Source of the DNA: an uncultured Lachnospiraceae bacterium | Lineage (GTDB): Bacteria; Bacillota; Clostridia; Lachnospirales; Lachnospiraceae | NCBI GenBank assembly: GCA_947593735.1 | Contig: CANQDT010000024.1 | Coordinates: 1 to 38,862, forward strand | Reading direction: 5' to 3' | DNA length: 38,862 nt | Part shown: in pieces, positions 24,400 to 33,806 of the stretch | Layout of the letters: each line of letters opens with the position of its first letter | Numbering within the stretch: the stretch's first letter is position 1 | Notes under the pieces: generated by a model | What the model saw: the letters and a program-made list of their open reading frames with translations, nothing else | What the model was told of the DNA's origin: nothing | Database searches by the model: none | Translations under genes and position numbers: made by a program

Positions 24400-25335
24400 A
24401 TGGAATTTTCACATACGTCCGTATTGTTGGAGGAAGTGATCGGCAATCTCCGGATCCAGCCCGACGGCGTGTACGTGGACGGAACACTCGGAGGAGCCGG
24501 ACATGCGTTCCATATATGCCGGCAGCTGTCGCCCAACGGGCGGCTGATCGGGATCGACCAGGACGCGGCAGCGGTGGCGGCAGGCACAAAAAAACTGGAA
24601 CCGTTCCGCGACAGGGCAACGGTTGTCCGCGGCAATTACGCCGACATGGAAGCGATGCTGCGCGATCTCGGGATCGACAGCGTGGACGGCATCCTTCTTG
24701 ATCTCGGCGTTTCGTCTTATCAGCTTGACGAAGCGGACCGCGGGTTCACATACCGGCAGGACGTGCCGCTGGATATGCGGATGGACCAGAGGCAGAGCCG
24801 GACGGCGCGGGACATCGTCAACGGGTACGGCGAGACAGAATTATATCAGATCATCCGGGATTACGGGGAAGACCGGTTCGCGAAAAACATCGCCCGGCAT
24901 ATCGTCGCGGAGAGGGAAAAAGAACCGATCGAGACGACAGGGCGGCTGGCGGAGATCGTGAAAAACGCGATACCGGCAAAAGCGAGAGCGTCCGGCGGAC
25001 ATCCGGCGAAACGGACGTTTCAGGCGATCCGGATCGAGCTGAACCGGGAACTGGACGTTCTGGAGGACAGCCTGGAGGGCATGATCCGCCTGCTGAATCC
25101 GGGAGGAAGGCTGTGCGTGATCACGTTCCACTCGCTGGAGGATCGGATCGTGAAAACGATATTCCGCACGGCAGAGCATCCATGCACCTGCCCGCCGTCG
25201 TTTCCGGTCTGCGTTTGCGGGAAAAAGCCGCTTGGAACAGTTGTTACCCGAAAACCGATCCTTCCGGCGCCGCAGGAGACGGAGCGGAACCCAAGAGCAA
25301 AAAGCGCGAAACTTCGCGTATTCGAGCGAATCTGA
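24400..25335 (+). CDS. rsmH: 16S rRNA m4C1402 N4-methyltransferase
   Basis: A 311-residue SAM-dependent methyltransferase acting on C1402 of 16S rRNA. It opens [14 protein letters not shown], and the SAM-binding region is [13 protein letters not shown] and [37 protein letters not shown] and [13 protein letters not shown] are family hallmarks, with a cysteine-containing tail ([13 protein letters not shown]). Standard length and the standard second position in the dcw cluster. Confidence 0.96.
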   Translation: MEFSHTSVLLEEVIGNLRIQPDGVYVDGTLGGAGHAFHICRQLSPNGRLIGIDQDAAAVAAGTKKLEPFRDRATVVRGNYADMEAMLRDLGIDSVDGILLDLGVSSYQLDEADRGFTYRQDVPLDMRMDQRQSRTARDIVNGYGETELYQIIRDYGEDRFAKNIARHIVAEREKEPIETTGRLAEIVKNAIPAKARASGGHPAKRTFQAIRIELNRELDVLEDSLEGMIRLLNPGGRLCVITFHSLEDRIVKTIFRTAEHPCTCPPSFPVCVCGKKPLGTVVTRKPILPAPQETERNPRAKSAKLRVFERI

Positions 25336-25355
25336 AATAGAATAGGAGTTTGGAC

Positions 25356-25790
25356 ATGGCATATACACATGGATATGTTGACGGAAGCAGCGCGCGGAGC
25401 CTGGAACCGGTAAGAAGGACAAGACCGCTGTCGGCAAGGACAAGGAGAAACAGGGAAAGGGCGCTTGCGATCCGGGCGAGGGACGTCGCCTTTTTCAGCG
25501 TGATGGTTTTATGCGTCGTATTCGCCTGCGTTTTTTATTTGTCGGCGCAGTCGAAGGTGACGCAGTACAGCGATGATGTCCAGAAGCAGGAAAAAGAACT
25601 GCAGAGCATCGTGGACGCGAACAACGCGACGGAGGAACGCCTGAACAGTTCGCTGGATTCAGACGCGATATACAGGAGGGCGACAAAAGAACTTGGAATG
25701 GTATACGCCTCGGACGACCAGGTGATCTATTACGACAGCACAAGCCCGGATTACGTCGTTCAATACGGGGAAATACCGGGAAAGAAATAA
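25356..25790 (+). CDS. ftsL: FtsL-like cell-division protein
   Basis: A 144-residue bitopic membrane protein with a basic cytoplasmic N-terminus (about 1-45), one membrane span (about 46-67, FFSVMVLCVVFACVFYLSA) and an extracytoplasmic coiled coil (QKQEKELQSIVDANNATEE). This topology and the place between rsmH and the first PBP gene define FtsL, which joins FtsB/DivIC and DivIB to activate septal wall synthesis. Sequence identity in this family is low, so the name rests on position and topology. ATG 25356 is preferred over the in-frame TTG at 25350 because AGGAG (25344-25348) is 7 nt upstream. Confidence 0.8.
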   Translation: MAYTHGYVDGSSARSLEPVRRTRPLSARTRRNRERALAIRARDVAFFSVMVLCVVFACVFYLSAQSKVTQYSDDVQKQEKELQSIVDANNATEERLNSSLDSDAIYRRATKELGMVYASDDQVIYYDSTSPDYVVQYGEIPGKK

Positions 25791-25804
25791 CGGGAGCGAT
25801 ATAA

Positions 25805-27700
25805 ATGGCGGCGAGAAGAAGAACATTCAATAAAATGATGCAGAGCAAACTGGTCTGTTTCCTGATCCTTCTTTTGGCTGCCTATTTTGTTGTCGCGATC
25901 CGGCTCGCCTATATCAGTGTAAAGAGCGGAAAAAAATACGAAAAACAGGTTTTGAGCCAGCAGCGCTATGACAGCACGACGCTTCCATTTCAGAGAGGCG
26001 AGATCCGGGATCGGAAAGGGAACGTGTTGGCGGCGAGCGTCAAAGTTTATAATTTTATACTGGAACCCCGCAATGTGATCGAGGCGGACAAATATAAAGA
26101 AGAAGCCCGCAAGGGGGAAACGCAGGCGGCTACGGTCGACGCCATCGTAAAGTGCTTTGGCGAACGGGAGATCACAAAGGAAGAACTGGACGCGGTCATC
26201 ACAGAAAATCCGACTTCCTATTATGAAAAGATACCGAAGCTCCGGAAGCTGTCCTATGACCAGAAAAAAAAGTTTGAGCAATATCTTCAGACGGAGATCC
26301 CGGCGGCGGGCGGTTCCGAAAACCAGAAAAAAGAAAAGATCGGCGACTATGTAAAGGGCTACGTGTTTGAGGAAGAATATCAGAGGACCTATCCGAACGG
26401 GGATTCCGCCTGTCATGTACTCGGGTTCACGAGCAGCGGGAACGTCGGGAACTGGGGGATCGAGCAGGCGTACAATTCTTACCTGAACGGCGTCAACGGC
26501 AGGGAATACGGGTATCTGAAAGAAGGATTGGAACTGGAGCGCACCGTCAAGCCTGCCGTGAACGGCGATACGATCGTATCGACCATCGACCTGAACATTC
26601 AGAATATAGCGGAAAAGAAGATCAAGCGGTTTATGAAAAGGGTCGGCGGGAAAAACGTATCCGCCCTGATCATGGATCCCAACAACGGCGAGATCCTGGC
26701 GATGGCAAATTCCAGCCGTTATGACCCGAACGAGCCGCAGAATGAAAAATATCTGAAAAAGTGGTATTCCGCGAAAGAACTGAAAAAAATGTCCGAAACA
26801 AAAAAGATGGAGGCATTTAATAAAATCTGGAAAAATTATATCGTGACAGATACGTACGAACCGGGTTCTACCTTTAAACCGTTTACCGTCGCGGCAGGGC
26901 TGGAGGAAGACAAGCTGAAAGGGGACGAGACGTTTTACTGCGACGGGTACCAGGAATACGCGAATTACAAGATCCGATGCACGGCATATTCCGAGGGCGG
27001 TCACGGGGAAGTGACGTTAAGCCAGGCGATCGAAAAATCGTGCAACGACGCGCTGATGCAGATCAATGTAAAGAACGGCGCCGGGACATTCGCGAAATAT
27101 CAGAACCTGTTCGGATTCGGGCAAAAAACCGGGATCGACCTGCCCGGCGAGGAAGATACGTCCCAGCTGATCTATTCAAAAGAACAGTTATCGACCGTCA
27201 ATCTGGCGACCAATTCTTTCGGACAGAGCTTTAACTGCTCCATGATCCAGCTCGCCAGCGGATTCTGTTCATTGATCAACGGCGGATATTATTATAAACC
27301 GCATGTTGTCCGGCAGATCCTGAATGAAAACAACGGCGTAGTCAAAAATTATGATAAGACGCTGGTGCGGAAGACCGTTTCGCCCAATACCAGCAAGAAG
27401 ATCAAGAAATATCTGAAAAGGACCGTGGAGGAAGGCACCGGCGTGAAAGCGCAGATCGAGGGATATTCGATCGGCGGCAAGACCGGGACGGCGGAGAAAG
27501 TCCCGCGGAACAACGGGAAGTATCTCGTATCCTTTATCGGCTTCGCCCCGGTGGAAATGCCGCAGTTTCTGATCTATGTCACGATCGACGAGCTGGCGGC
27601 AGAGGGCGGTCAGGACCAGAGCGGATACGCGGTCGAACTGAGCCGGGAAATCATGGAAGAGTTGATGACATACATGAATATTCCGAAAACAGAGTCATAA
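25805..27700 (+). CDS. Class B penicillin-binding protein, probably vegetative FtsI/PbpB-type
   Basis: A 631-residue transpeptidase with a cytoplasmic tip, one membrane anchor (about 15-35) and an extracytoplasmic pedestal beginning RGEIRDRKGNVLA. Catalytic motifs are complete: STFK (active serine about 355), SCN (about 412) and KTG (about 559). It crosslinks septal peptidoglycan with its SEDS partner FtsW/SpoVE. It has no C-terminal PASTA domain. A lysine- and glutamate-rich insert in the pedestal (about 90-190) makes it longer than the next paralogue. Two class B PBP genes in a row are common in Clostridia. Calling this one vegetative and the next sporulation-specific is inference. Confidence 0.85.
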   Translation: MAARRRTFNKMMQSKLVCFLILLLAAYFVVAIRLAYISVKSGKKYEKQVLSQQRYDSTTLPFQRGEIRDRKGNVLAASVKVYNFILEPRNVIEADKYKEEARKGETQAATVDAIVKCFGEREITKEELDAVITENPTSYYEKIPKLRKLSYDQKKKFEQYLQTEIPAAGGSENQKKEKIGDYVKGYVFEEEYQRTYPNGDSACHVLGFTSSGNVGNWGIEQAYNSYLNGVNGREYGYLKEGLELERTVKPAVNGDTIVSTIDLNIQNIAEKKIKRFMKRVGGKNVSALIMDPNNGEILAMANSSRYDPNEPQNEKYLKKWYSAKELKKMSETKKMEAFNKIWKNYIVTDTYEPGSTFKPFTVAAGLEEDKLKGDETFYCDGYQEYANYKIRCTAYSEGGHGEVTLSQAIEKSCNDALMQINVKNGAGTFAKYQNLFGFGQKTGIDLPGEEDTSQLIYSKEQLSTVNLATNSFGQSFNCSMIQLASGFCSLINGGYYYKPHVVRQILNENNGVVKNYDKTLVRKTVSPNTSKKIKKYLKRTVEEGTGVKAQIEGYSIGGKTGTAEKVPRNNGKYLVSFIGFAPVEMPQFLIYVTIDELAAEGGQDQSGYAVELSREIMEELMTYMNIPKTES

Positions 27701-27732
27701 TAATTTAGTAATATCAATCGGCGGGACGACGG

Positions 27733-29484
27733 ATGTATCTGCACAATTCGCATATACGGAAGAAGACTGCGCTTTATGTCGCTATCATACTGCTGGGTTT
27801 TACGGCAGTGACCATACATCTGATTTATCTCATGATAGGTTCCTCGGAATACTATCGGAAAGAAGCGCTGGAACTGCACCAGCGCGAGCGGGAGATCAAA
27901 GCTCCCCGCGGCGTGATTTATGACAGGAACGGTATTCCTCTTGCAGCCAATAAACCGGTCTGCACCGTTTCTGTCATACACAGCCAGCTGGAGGAACCGG
28001 AACGCGTGATCCGGATCCTCGCGAAACAGTTGGAACTGGACGAAGAAACCGTCCGGAAGAAAGTGGAAAAGGTTTCTGCCAGAGAAAAGATCAAAAACAA
28101 TGTCGCGCGGAACGTCGGGGAAAAGATCCGCGGCTATCATCTGGCGGGAGTCATGGTTGACGAGGATTACAGGAGATGGTATCCTTATTCCACGCTGTTC
28201 TCCCGCGTGCTTGGATTTACCGGGAGCGACAATCAGGGCATTGTCGGGCTTGAGGTCGAATATGACAGCCAGCTCCAGGGAAAGAGCGGGAACATCCTGA
28301 CCCTGACGGACGCCAGGGGCGTGGAGATCGCCAACGCGGGCGAGGAAAGGGAGGAACCGGTCGCCGGGCGGGCGCTGTATACTTCCCTTGATTATAATAT
28401 CCAGCGGTACGCCAGCCAGGCGTGCGAAAAAACATGGAAGAAAAAAGAGGCAAAAAGCGTCTCCATGGTGATCATGAATCCGAAAAACGGAGAGATCTAC
28501 GCCATGGTCAATTTGCCGGAATATGACCTGAATGATCCGTTTACCCTGATCGGGGATGTGGATACAGACAATTTAACAGCAAAAGAGAAGCAGGACCGGT
28601 TGAATCAGATGTGGAGGAATTACTGCATCAATGATACCTATGAGCCTGGTTCGATCTTTAAAATCGTTACTGCTACTGCAGCATTGGAAGAAAAAGTAGT
28701 ATCTGTCAACGATTATTTTTCATGTCCGGGATTCCGTATCGTGGAGGACCGGCGGATCCGCTGCCATAAGGCAGGCGGGCACGGGCAGGAGACGTTCCGG
28801 GAGGGTATCATGAATTCCTGCAATCCGGTTTTTATCGACGTCGGGCTGCGGCTCGGAGCCGCCAACGCCTACAAATATTACAGGAAGCTCGGGCTGTTTG
28901 AAACGACCGGGATCGATCTGCCGGGCGAAGCCAATTCCATCATGCATAAGCCGGATAAGATCGGGGCGGTCGAGCTTGCGACCATGTCGTTCGGGCAGTC
29001 GTTCCAGATCACGCCGATGCAGCTTCTGCGGGCGGCGGGCGCGGCGATCAATGGAGGCACGCTCGTCACGCCGCATTTTGGAGTAAAGATCGTGGATGAA
29101 AATTCCGGAAAAGAAAAGAAACTGAACTATCCCAAAAAGACCGGGGCGGTTTCCCCGGAAACATCCGCCCTGATGAGGGAGCTGCTGGAGGCAGTCGTCG
29201 CGGAGGGCGGCGGAAACAAGGCGTACATAGAAGGATACCGCATCGGCGGCAAGACGGCGACGAGCCAGAAGCTGCCGCGCGGAAACGGGAAATACATTTC
29301 CGCGTTTCTTGGATTCGCGCCGGCAGACGATCCGACGGTCATGGGCATTGTCCTCATAGAAGAACCGAAGGGAGTCTATTATGGCGGAACGATCGCCGCT
29401 CCGGTGATGAGAGAAATGTTTGAGATGATTCTTCCCTATCTGGGCATAGAGCCGCAGGCCGTGACCAAGGAAAAGAATAAATAA
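27733..29484 (+). CDS. spoVD: Class B penicillin-binding protein, SpoVD-like, with KTA in place of KTG
   Basis: A 583-residue bitopic transpeptidase: a membrane anchor at about 12-32, a pedestal opening APRGVIYDRNGIPLA and a transpeptidase domain. The active serine is in SIFK (about 307) and the second motif is SCN (about 362). The third motif reads KTATS (507-511), with alanine where glycine is usual. No PASTA repeats. SpoVD builds spore cortex with SpoVE, and the gene two further on is spoVE-like, which supports the name. The SD is weak (CGGCGGGA). The paralogue upstream keeps a full KTG. The spoVD name is likely but not certain. Confidence 0.75.
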   Translation: MYLHNSHIRKKTALYVAIILLGFTAVTIHLIYLMIGSSEYYRKEALELHQREREIKAPRGVIYDRNGIPLAANKPVCTVSVIHSQLEEPERVIRILAKQLELDEETVRKKVEKVSAREKIKNNVARNVGEKIRGYHLAGVMVDEDYRRWYPYSTLFSRVLGFTGSDNQGIVGLEVEYDSQLQGKSGNILTLTDARGVEIANAGEEREEPVAGRALYTSLDYNIQRYASQACEKTWKKKEAKSVSMVIMNPKNGEIYAMVNLPEYDLNDPFTLIGDVDTDNLTAKEKQDRLNQMWRNYCINDTYEPGSIFKIVTATAALEEKVVSVNDYFSCPGFRIVEDRRIRCHKAGGHGQETFREGIMNSCNPVFIDVGLRLGAANAYKYYRKLGLFETTGIDLPGEANSIMHKPDKIGAVELATMSFGQSFQITPMQLLRAAGAAINGGTLVTPHFGVKIVDENSGKEKKLNYPKKTGAVSPETSALMRELLEAVVAEGGGNKAYIEGYRIGGKTATSQKLPRGNGKYISAFLGFAPADDPTVMGIVLIEEPKGVYYGGTIAAPVMREMFEMILPYLGIEPQAVTKEKNK

Positions 29485-29501
29485 AAATACGAGGTGCATA
29501 T

Positions 29502-30455
29502 ATGGATTATAAAGTTTTATTACCGGTTTTGATCTCATTCGCGATCAGCGTACTGATCAGCCCCATTCTGATCCCGTTTTTGAAGAAGCTGAAATTTGGT
29601 CAGTTTGTGCGGGACGACGGACCGGAATCCCATTTGAAGAAATCCGGTACGCCGACGATGGGCGGGTTGATCATCTTGTCCAGCATTGTGATCGCGTCCC
29701 TGTTTTATGTGCGGCAGTATCCGAGAATCATCCCGATCCTGTTTGTCACGCTCGGATTTGGGCTGATCGGGTTCGCGGATGATTATATCAAAGTGGTAAT
29801 GAAACGGTCGCTCGGCTTGACGCCTCTGCAGAAGATGGCGGGGCAGGTCGGCGTAACGCTCCTGTTCGGCATTTATCTGCTGATCCAGAAGGATGTGCCT
29901 GTGACGATGCTGATCCCGTTCAGCGGGGGAAAGGAACTGTCGCTCGGGATTTTCTTCCTTCCGGTCTTATTTTTCATTGTGCTCGGAACGGTAAACGGCG
30001 CCAATTTTACGGACGGACTGGATGGATTGGCGTCGAGCGTGACCGTCCTGATCGCCGTGTTCTTTACGGTGGTCGCGATCGGAACGGACGCGGGGGTCGC
30101 GCCGGTTACGTGCGCGGTCATCGGCGCGCTGCTCGGCTTTCTCGTATATAACGTCTATCCCGCGCGGGTATTTATGGGCGATACGGGGTCGCTCGCGCTG
30201 GGCGGATTTGTCGTATCGACGGCATATATGCTCCAGATGCCGCTGTTTATCCCGATCGTCGCCCTGATCTATCTCATTGAAGTATTGTCCGTCATCATCC
30301 AGGTCGGATATTATAAAAAGACGCACAAAAGGATTTTTAAGATGGCGCCGATCCATCATCATTTTGAATTAAGCGGCTGGCCGGAGACAAAGGTTGTTTC
30401 CATTTTCTCGATCGTTACGGCGGTCCTTTGTCTGGTCGGTCTGATGGCATATTAG
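29502..30455 (+). CDS. mraY: Phospho-MurNAc-pentapeptide transferase
   Basis: A 317-residue polytopic membrane enzyme (about ten spans) that transfers phospho-MurNAc-pentapeptide to undecaprenyl phosphate to make lipid I. Diagnostic motifs are SHLKKSGTPTMGGL, FADDYIKV (catalytic Asp pair), GANFTDGLDGLAS, FMGDTGSLALGG and the histidine-rich IHHHFELSGWPETKVV. MurF and MurE, often encoded just before it, are absent here. It is followed 12 nt later by murD with an SD overlapping its stop region. Confidence 0.97.
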   Translation: MDYKVLLPVLISFAISVLISPILIPFLKKLKFGQFVRDDGPESHLKKSGTPTMGGLIILSSIVIASLFYVRQYPRIIPILFVTLGFGLIGFADDYIKVVMKRSLGLTPLQKMAGQVGVTLLFGIYLLIQKDVPVTMLIPFSGGKELSLGIFFLPVLFFIVLGTVNGANFTDGLDGLASSVTVLIAVFFTVVAIGTDAGVAPVTCAVIGALLGFLVYNVYPARVFMGDTGSLALGGFVVSTAYMLQMPLFIPIVALIYLIEVLSVIIQVGYYKKTHKRIFKMAPIHHHFELSGWPETKVVSIFSIVTAVLCLVGLMAY

Positions 30456-30467
30456 GAGGAACGGGAA

Positions 30468-31814
30468 ATGGACATAAGAAAAGCAGTAGTTGCGGGAGCC
30501 GGGATCAGCGGGGTCAACGCGTGTCGGCTGCTGAAAAAAGCGGGCGTGCCGGATGTGATCCTGTATGACGGAAACGCCGCTATTGACCGGGAAAAACTCG
30601 CGGAGGATCTTCCGGACGGCGTTCTGATCGTGACCGGGGAATTTCCGGATGAACTCCTTGCCGGGACCGACGATATGGTGATCAGCCCGGGCATCTCGAT
30701 CCACGCCCCGTTTGTGGAGCGGTTCCGTGACGCGGGCATCCCGGTCATCAGCGAGATCGAGCTTGCTTACCGGTTCTCCAGGGGCAGGCTTGCCGGCATC
30801 ACCGGCACGAACGGAAAGACGACGACGACGGCGCTGACCGGCAAGATCCTGAAAGACTATTACGGCGACGCGTTTGTGGTCGGAAATATCGGGATCCCCT
30901 ATACGAGCATCGCGGCGGATACGACGGATGATTCCGTCACGGTCGCGGAGATCAGCAGCTTCCAGCTGGAGGCGGTCGATGCGTTCCATCCGACGGTCAG
31001 CGCAGTCCTGAACGTGACGCCGGACCATTTGGACCGGCACGGCACAATGGAGTGTTACGCGGATACCAAAATGCAGATCGCGAAAAACCAGACGTCCGAC
31101 GAGATCTGCGTGCTGAATTATGAAGACGAGATCACGCGGGCAATGGCGGAACGGATTCCGGCAAAGCCGTTCTTTTTCAGCAGCAAACGGCTTTTAGACG
31201 ACGGGATCTGCCTGGACGGCGATACGATCGTGCTCCGGGAGCGGGGCAGATCGACGGAAGTCTGTACGGTCGGGGAATTGCAGCTTCTCGGAACGCATAA
31301 TTATGAAAATGTGATGGCGGCGGTCGCGGTCGCCCTTGGAATGGGCGTTTTCCTCGCGTCGGCAGCAGAGAGCATAAAACAGTTCGCGGGCGTCGCGCAC
31401 CGCATCGAATTTGTCGCCGAGGTCGGCGGCGTCCGGTATTACAATGATTCCAAGGGAACCAACCCGGACGCGGCGATCAGAGGGATCAAGGCGATGGACC
31501 GCCCTACCTATCTGATCGGGGGCGGATACGACAAGGGAGTGTCGTTTGACGAATGGATCCGGGCGTTCGACGGGAAAGTCGTCCGGCTTGTCCTGATCGG
31601 ACAGACCGCGCGGGCGATCGCAGCCGCGGCGGAGAAAGCCGGGTTTACCGATTATGTCTTCGCGGATACGTTCGAGGAAGCGTGCCGCTACTGTTCGGAC
31701 CACGCCAGGGCGGGAGAGGCGGTCCTGCTGTCCCCCGCGTGCGCCAGCTGGGGGATGTTTCAGAATTACGAACAGAGGGGCGACCAGTTTAAAGAATTTG
31801 TTCATCGTTTATAA
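30468..31814 (+). CDS. murD: UDP-N-acetylmuramoylalanine-D-glutamate ligase
   Basis: A 448-residue cytoplasmic ATP-dependent ligase that adds D-glutamate to UDP-MurNAc-L-alanine. The P-loop is GITGTNGKTTTTALTG (about 108-123). Other marks are NVTPDHLDRHGTME, AHRIEFV, YYNDSKGTNPDAA, GGGYDKGVSFDEW and LLSPACASWGMFQNYEQRG. SD AGGAGG (30454-30459) precedes ATG 30468. Full length. The only Mur ligase in this cluster. Confidence 0.97.
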   Translation: MDIRKAVVAGAGISGVNACRLLKKAGVPDVILYDGNAAIDREKLAEDLPDGVLIVTGEFPDELLAGTDDMVISPGISIHAPFVERFRDAGIPVISEIELAYRFSRGRLAGITGTNGKTTTTALTGKILKDYYGDAFVVGNIGIPYTSIAADTTDDSVTVAEISSFQLEAVDAFHPTVSAVLNVTPDHLDRHGTMECYADTKMQIAKNQTSDEICVLNYEDEITRAMAERIPAKPFFFSSKRLLDDGICLDGDTIVLRERGRSTEVCTVGELQLLGTHNYENVMAAVAVALGMGVFLASAAESIKQFAGVAHRIEFVAEVGGVRYYNDSKGTNPDAAIRGIKAMDRPTYLIGGGYDKGVSFDEWIRAFDGKVVRLVLIGQTARAIAAAAEKAGFTDYVFADTFEEACRYCSDHARAGEAVLLSPACASWGMFQNYEQRGDQFKEFVHRL

Positions 31815-31825
31815 GGAGAACGAGA

Positions 31826-32950
31826 TTGGAAAGAAGAAAGAGGAGACTGTTTGTCCGGGGAGAATATTTTGACTACACGCTTTTGCTTGTCGTATTATTC
31901 CTGGTTGCGTTCGGCCTTGTTATGGTTTACAGTACAAGTTCATATAAGAGCATCCTGATTCATGAATACCCGTATTACTGGCTGATCCGGCAGGCGGCGT
32001 TTGCCCTCGGGGGCGTGGTCGGGATGCTGATCGTGAGCCGCATGGACTATCATATATGGAAAACGTGGACGATCCCGCTGTGGTTCAGTATGTGGATCCT
32101 TCAGGTGCTGGTTATGGCATTCGGGAAAGAGGTCAACGGATCCAGGCGGTGGCTTGGGGTCGGATCGCTCACGATACAGCCCTCCGAGGTCGCGAAGCTG
32201 AGCCTGATCCTGGTCATGGCGCACTGCATTGTGGCATATCTGCCCAAACTGCGCCAATTTAAATTTTTGATCCTGTTTTTTCTCGTTGTCGCGGGTCCGG
32301 TGATCGTGCTTGTCGGCGCGGAAAACATGAGCACCAGCATGATCCTGTTTATGATCGCCGGCGTGATGATCTTCGTCGCGGTTCCCGGATATAAACAATT
32401 TCTCAGCATTATCGGAGCCGGGGGCGCGCTTGTCCTGATCCTGTTAAAAACGCAGGCGTACCGGATGGAGCGGATCCAGATATGGAGGGACCCGACCAGC
32501 ACGCCGAAAGGCTACCAGACGCTGCAGGCACTGTACGCGATCGGCTCGGGCGGCATTTTCGGGAAGGGACTTGGGCAGAGTATGCAGAAAATGGGCTTTA
32601 TCCCGGAGGCATACAATGATATGATCTTCTCCGTCGTATGCGAGGAGCTCGGTTTATTTGGCGCGCTGTGCGTGATCACCCTGGTGCTGATCCTGGTATA
32701 CCGATGCGTCATCATCGCGTATCACGCGCCGGATCTGTATGGATCCCTGATCGTGATCGGCGCCATGACGCATATCAGCGTACAGGTATTGATGAATATG
32801 GCGGTCGTGACCAATACGATGCCGCCGACCGGGATCCCGCTTCCGTTTATCAGTTATGGAGGGACGTCAATCGTCTTTTTGCTGCTGGAGATAGGGATCG
32901 TCCTGTCGATCTCCAGACAGATCAGATTATCAAAACAGGAGAATCTATGA
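31826..32950 (+). CDS. spoVE: SEDS peptidoglycan polymerase, SpoVE/FtsW-type (TTG start)
   Basis: A 374-residue protein with about ten membrane spans. It polymerises glycan strands together with a class B PBP during septation or spore cortex formation. Signature parts are MVYSTSSYKS, NGSRRWLGVGSLTIQPSEVA, and PPTGIPLPFISYGGTS near the end. The start is TTG 31826: AAGGAG sits 7 nt upstream, the residues ERRKRRLFVRGEYFDY are a typical basic N-terminus, and no ATG is available before the first membrane span. The dcw position between murD and divIB is shared by spoVE and ftsW, so the choice between vegetative and sporulation roles is open. Confidence 0.9.
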   Translation: MERRKRRLFVRGEYFDYTLLLVVLFLVAFGLVMVYSTSSYKSILIHEYPYYWLIRQAAFALGGVVGMLIVSRMDYHIWKTWTIPLWFSMWILQVLVMAFGKEVNGSRRWLGVGSLTIQPSEVAKLSLILVMAHCIVAYLPKLRQFKFLILFFLVVAGPVIVLVGAENMSTSMILFMIAGVMIFVAVPGYKQFLSIIGAGGALVLILLKTQAYRMERIQIWRDPTSTPKGYQTLQALYAIGSGGIFGKGLGQSMQKMGFIPEAYNDMIFSVVCEELGLFGALCVITLVLILVYRCVIIAYHAPDLYGSLIVIGAMTHISVQVLMNMAVVTNTMPPTGIPLPFISYGGTSIVFLLLEIGIVLSISRQIRLSKQENL

Positions 32951-33702
32951 AAAAAGAACACGCCGGTCAGAACGGCAGGCGGTGGATCGCGGCGGCATTT
33001 CTGTCTGCGGCGGTCCTTCTCGGCGTCGGCATTGCCCTGTTGATCACGCAGTGCCGGATCGAAACGATGAAGGTCCGCGGGAATATTCATTATTCCGACC
33101 AACAGATCAGAAAGCTGGTCCGATCCAGCCACTATATTGACAACAGCATACTGCTGACAGCCAAAACAAAAGTCTGGCACGTCAGGAAAAAACCGTTTAT
33201 CGACTCGATCGACATCCATCTTGCCGACCGAAATACCGTCCTGGTGGAAGTAACGGAAAAACCGATCGCGGCATGCGTCCTGGACGGGAAGAACTACGTT
33301 TATTTTGACCAGAACGGGACCGTCACGGATGTGGAAAGCCGGTATCTGGACGATATCCCGCTCGTGGAGGGGGTCGCGTTCGGGAAATATGCCGTGCGCA
33401 AAACGCTCGACGTGGAGGACCAGGCGGCGATGGATCTTGTTCTGCAGATCACGGAATGTATGGCGAAGAGCGGCATGAGGATCGATAAGATCCTGCTGAC
33501 GGAAGAAAAAGAGATCTATCTGTTCCGGAAAGAAGTATGCGTCCGGATGGGGAGTTCCGGCAATCTGGAGATCAAGCTCGCCAATCTGCCTGATATGATG
33601 GCGAAAGCGGACGACCTTTCCGGGACGCTCCATATGGAAAATTATTCGGAACGGAACAGGATCGTCTCCTTTATCAAGGGGGAAAAACCAGATTTTTCGT
33701 AA
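32947..33702 (+). CDS. divIB: Cell division protein DivIB/FtsQ
   Basis: A 251-residue bitopic membrane protein: a basic cytoplasmic N-terminus, a membrane span (about 17-37) and a POTRA domain (about 40-110, beginning IETMKVRGNIHYSDQQIRKL), then a beta domain containing VLVEVTEKPIAACV and YVYFDQNGTV. It scaffolds FtsL/DivIC and checks septal synthase activation. ATG 32947 overlaps the spoVE stop by 4 bp (ATGA) with AGGAG upstream. The longer open frame beginning about 300 nt earlier is out-of-frame reading of spoVE and is not used. It is followed by a strong promoter and ftsZ, with no ftsA between. Confidence 0.9.
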   Translation: MKKEHAGQNGRRWIAAAFLSAAVLLGVGIALLITQCRIETMKVRGNIHYSDQQIRKLVRSSHYIDNSILLTAKTKVWHVRKKPFIDSIDIHLADRNTVLVEVTEKPIAACVLDGKNYVYFDQNGTVTDVESRYLDDIPLVEGVAFGKYAVRKTLDVEDQAAMDLVLQITECMAKSGMRIDKILLTEEKEIYLFRKEVCVRMGSSGNLEIKLANLPDMMAKADDLSGTLHMENYSERNRIVSFIKGEKPDFS

Positions 33703-33737
33703 TTTTCGGCGTAATATGTAAGAATTGAAAATGATAT

Positions 33738-33766
33738 TTGACATTTTTGTTAAAAAATTATATTAT
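33738..33766 (+). promoter_or_regulatory. Sigma-A promoter of ftsZ
   Basis: TTGACA (33738-33743) and TATTAT (33761-33766) with a 17-nt spacer that is almost entirely A/T. It gives ftsZ its own promoter separate from the dcw cluster, with a leader of about 35 nt. Confidence 0.8.
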
Positions 33767-33806
33767 AAAAAAGAGAGTAACATCGGACAAATAGGAGGAC
33801 AAACTA

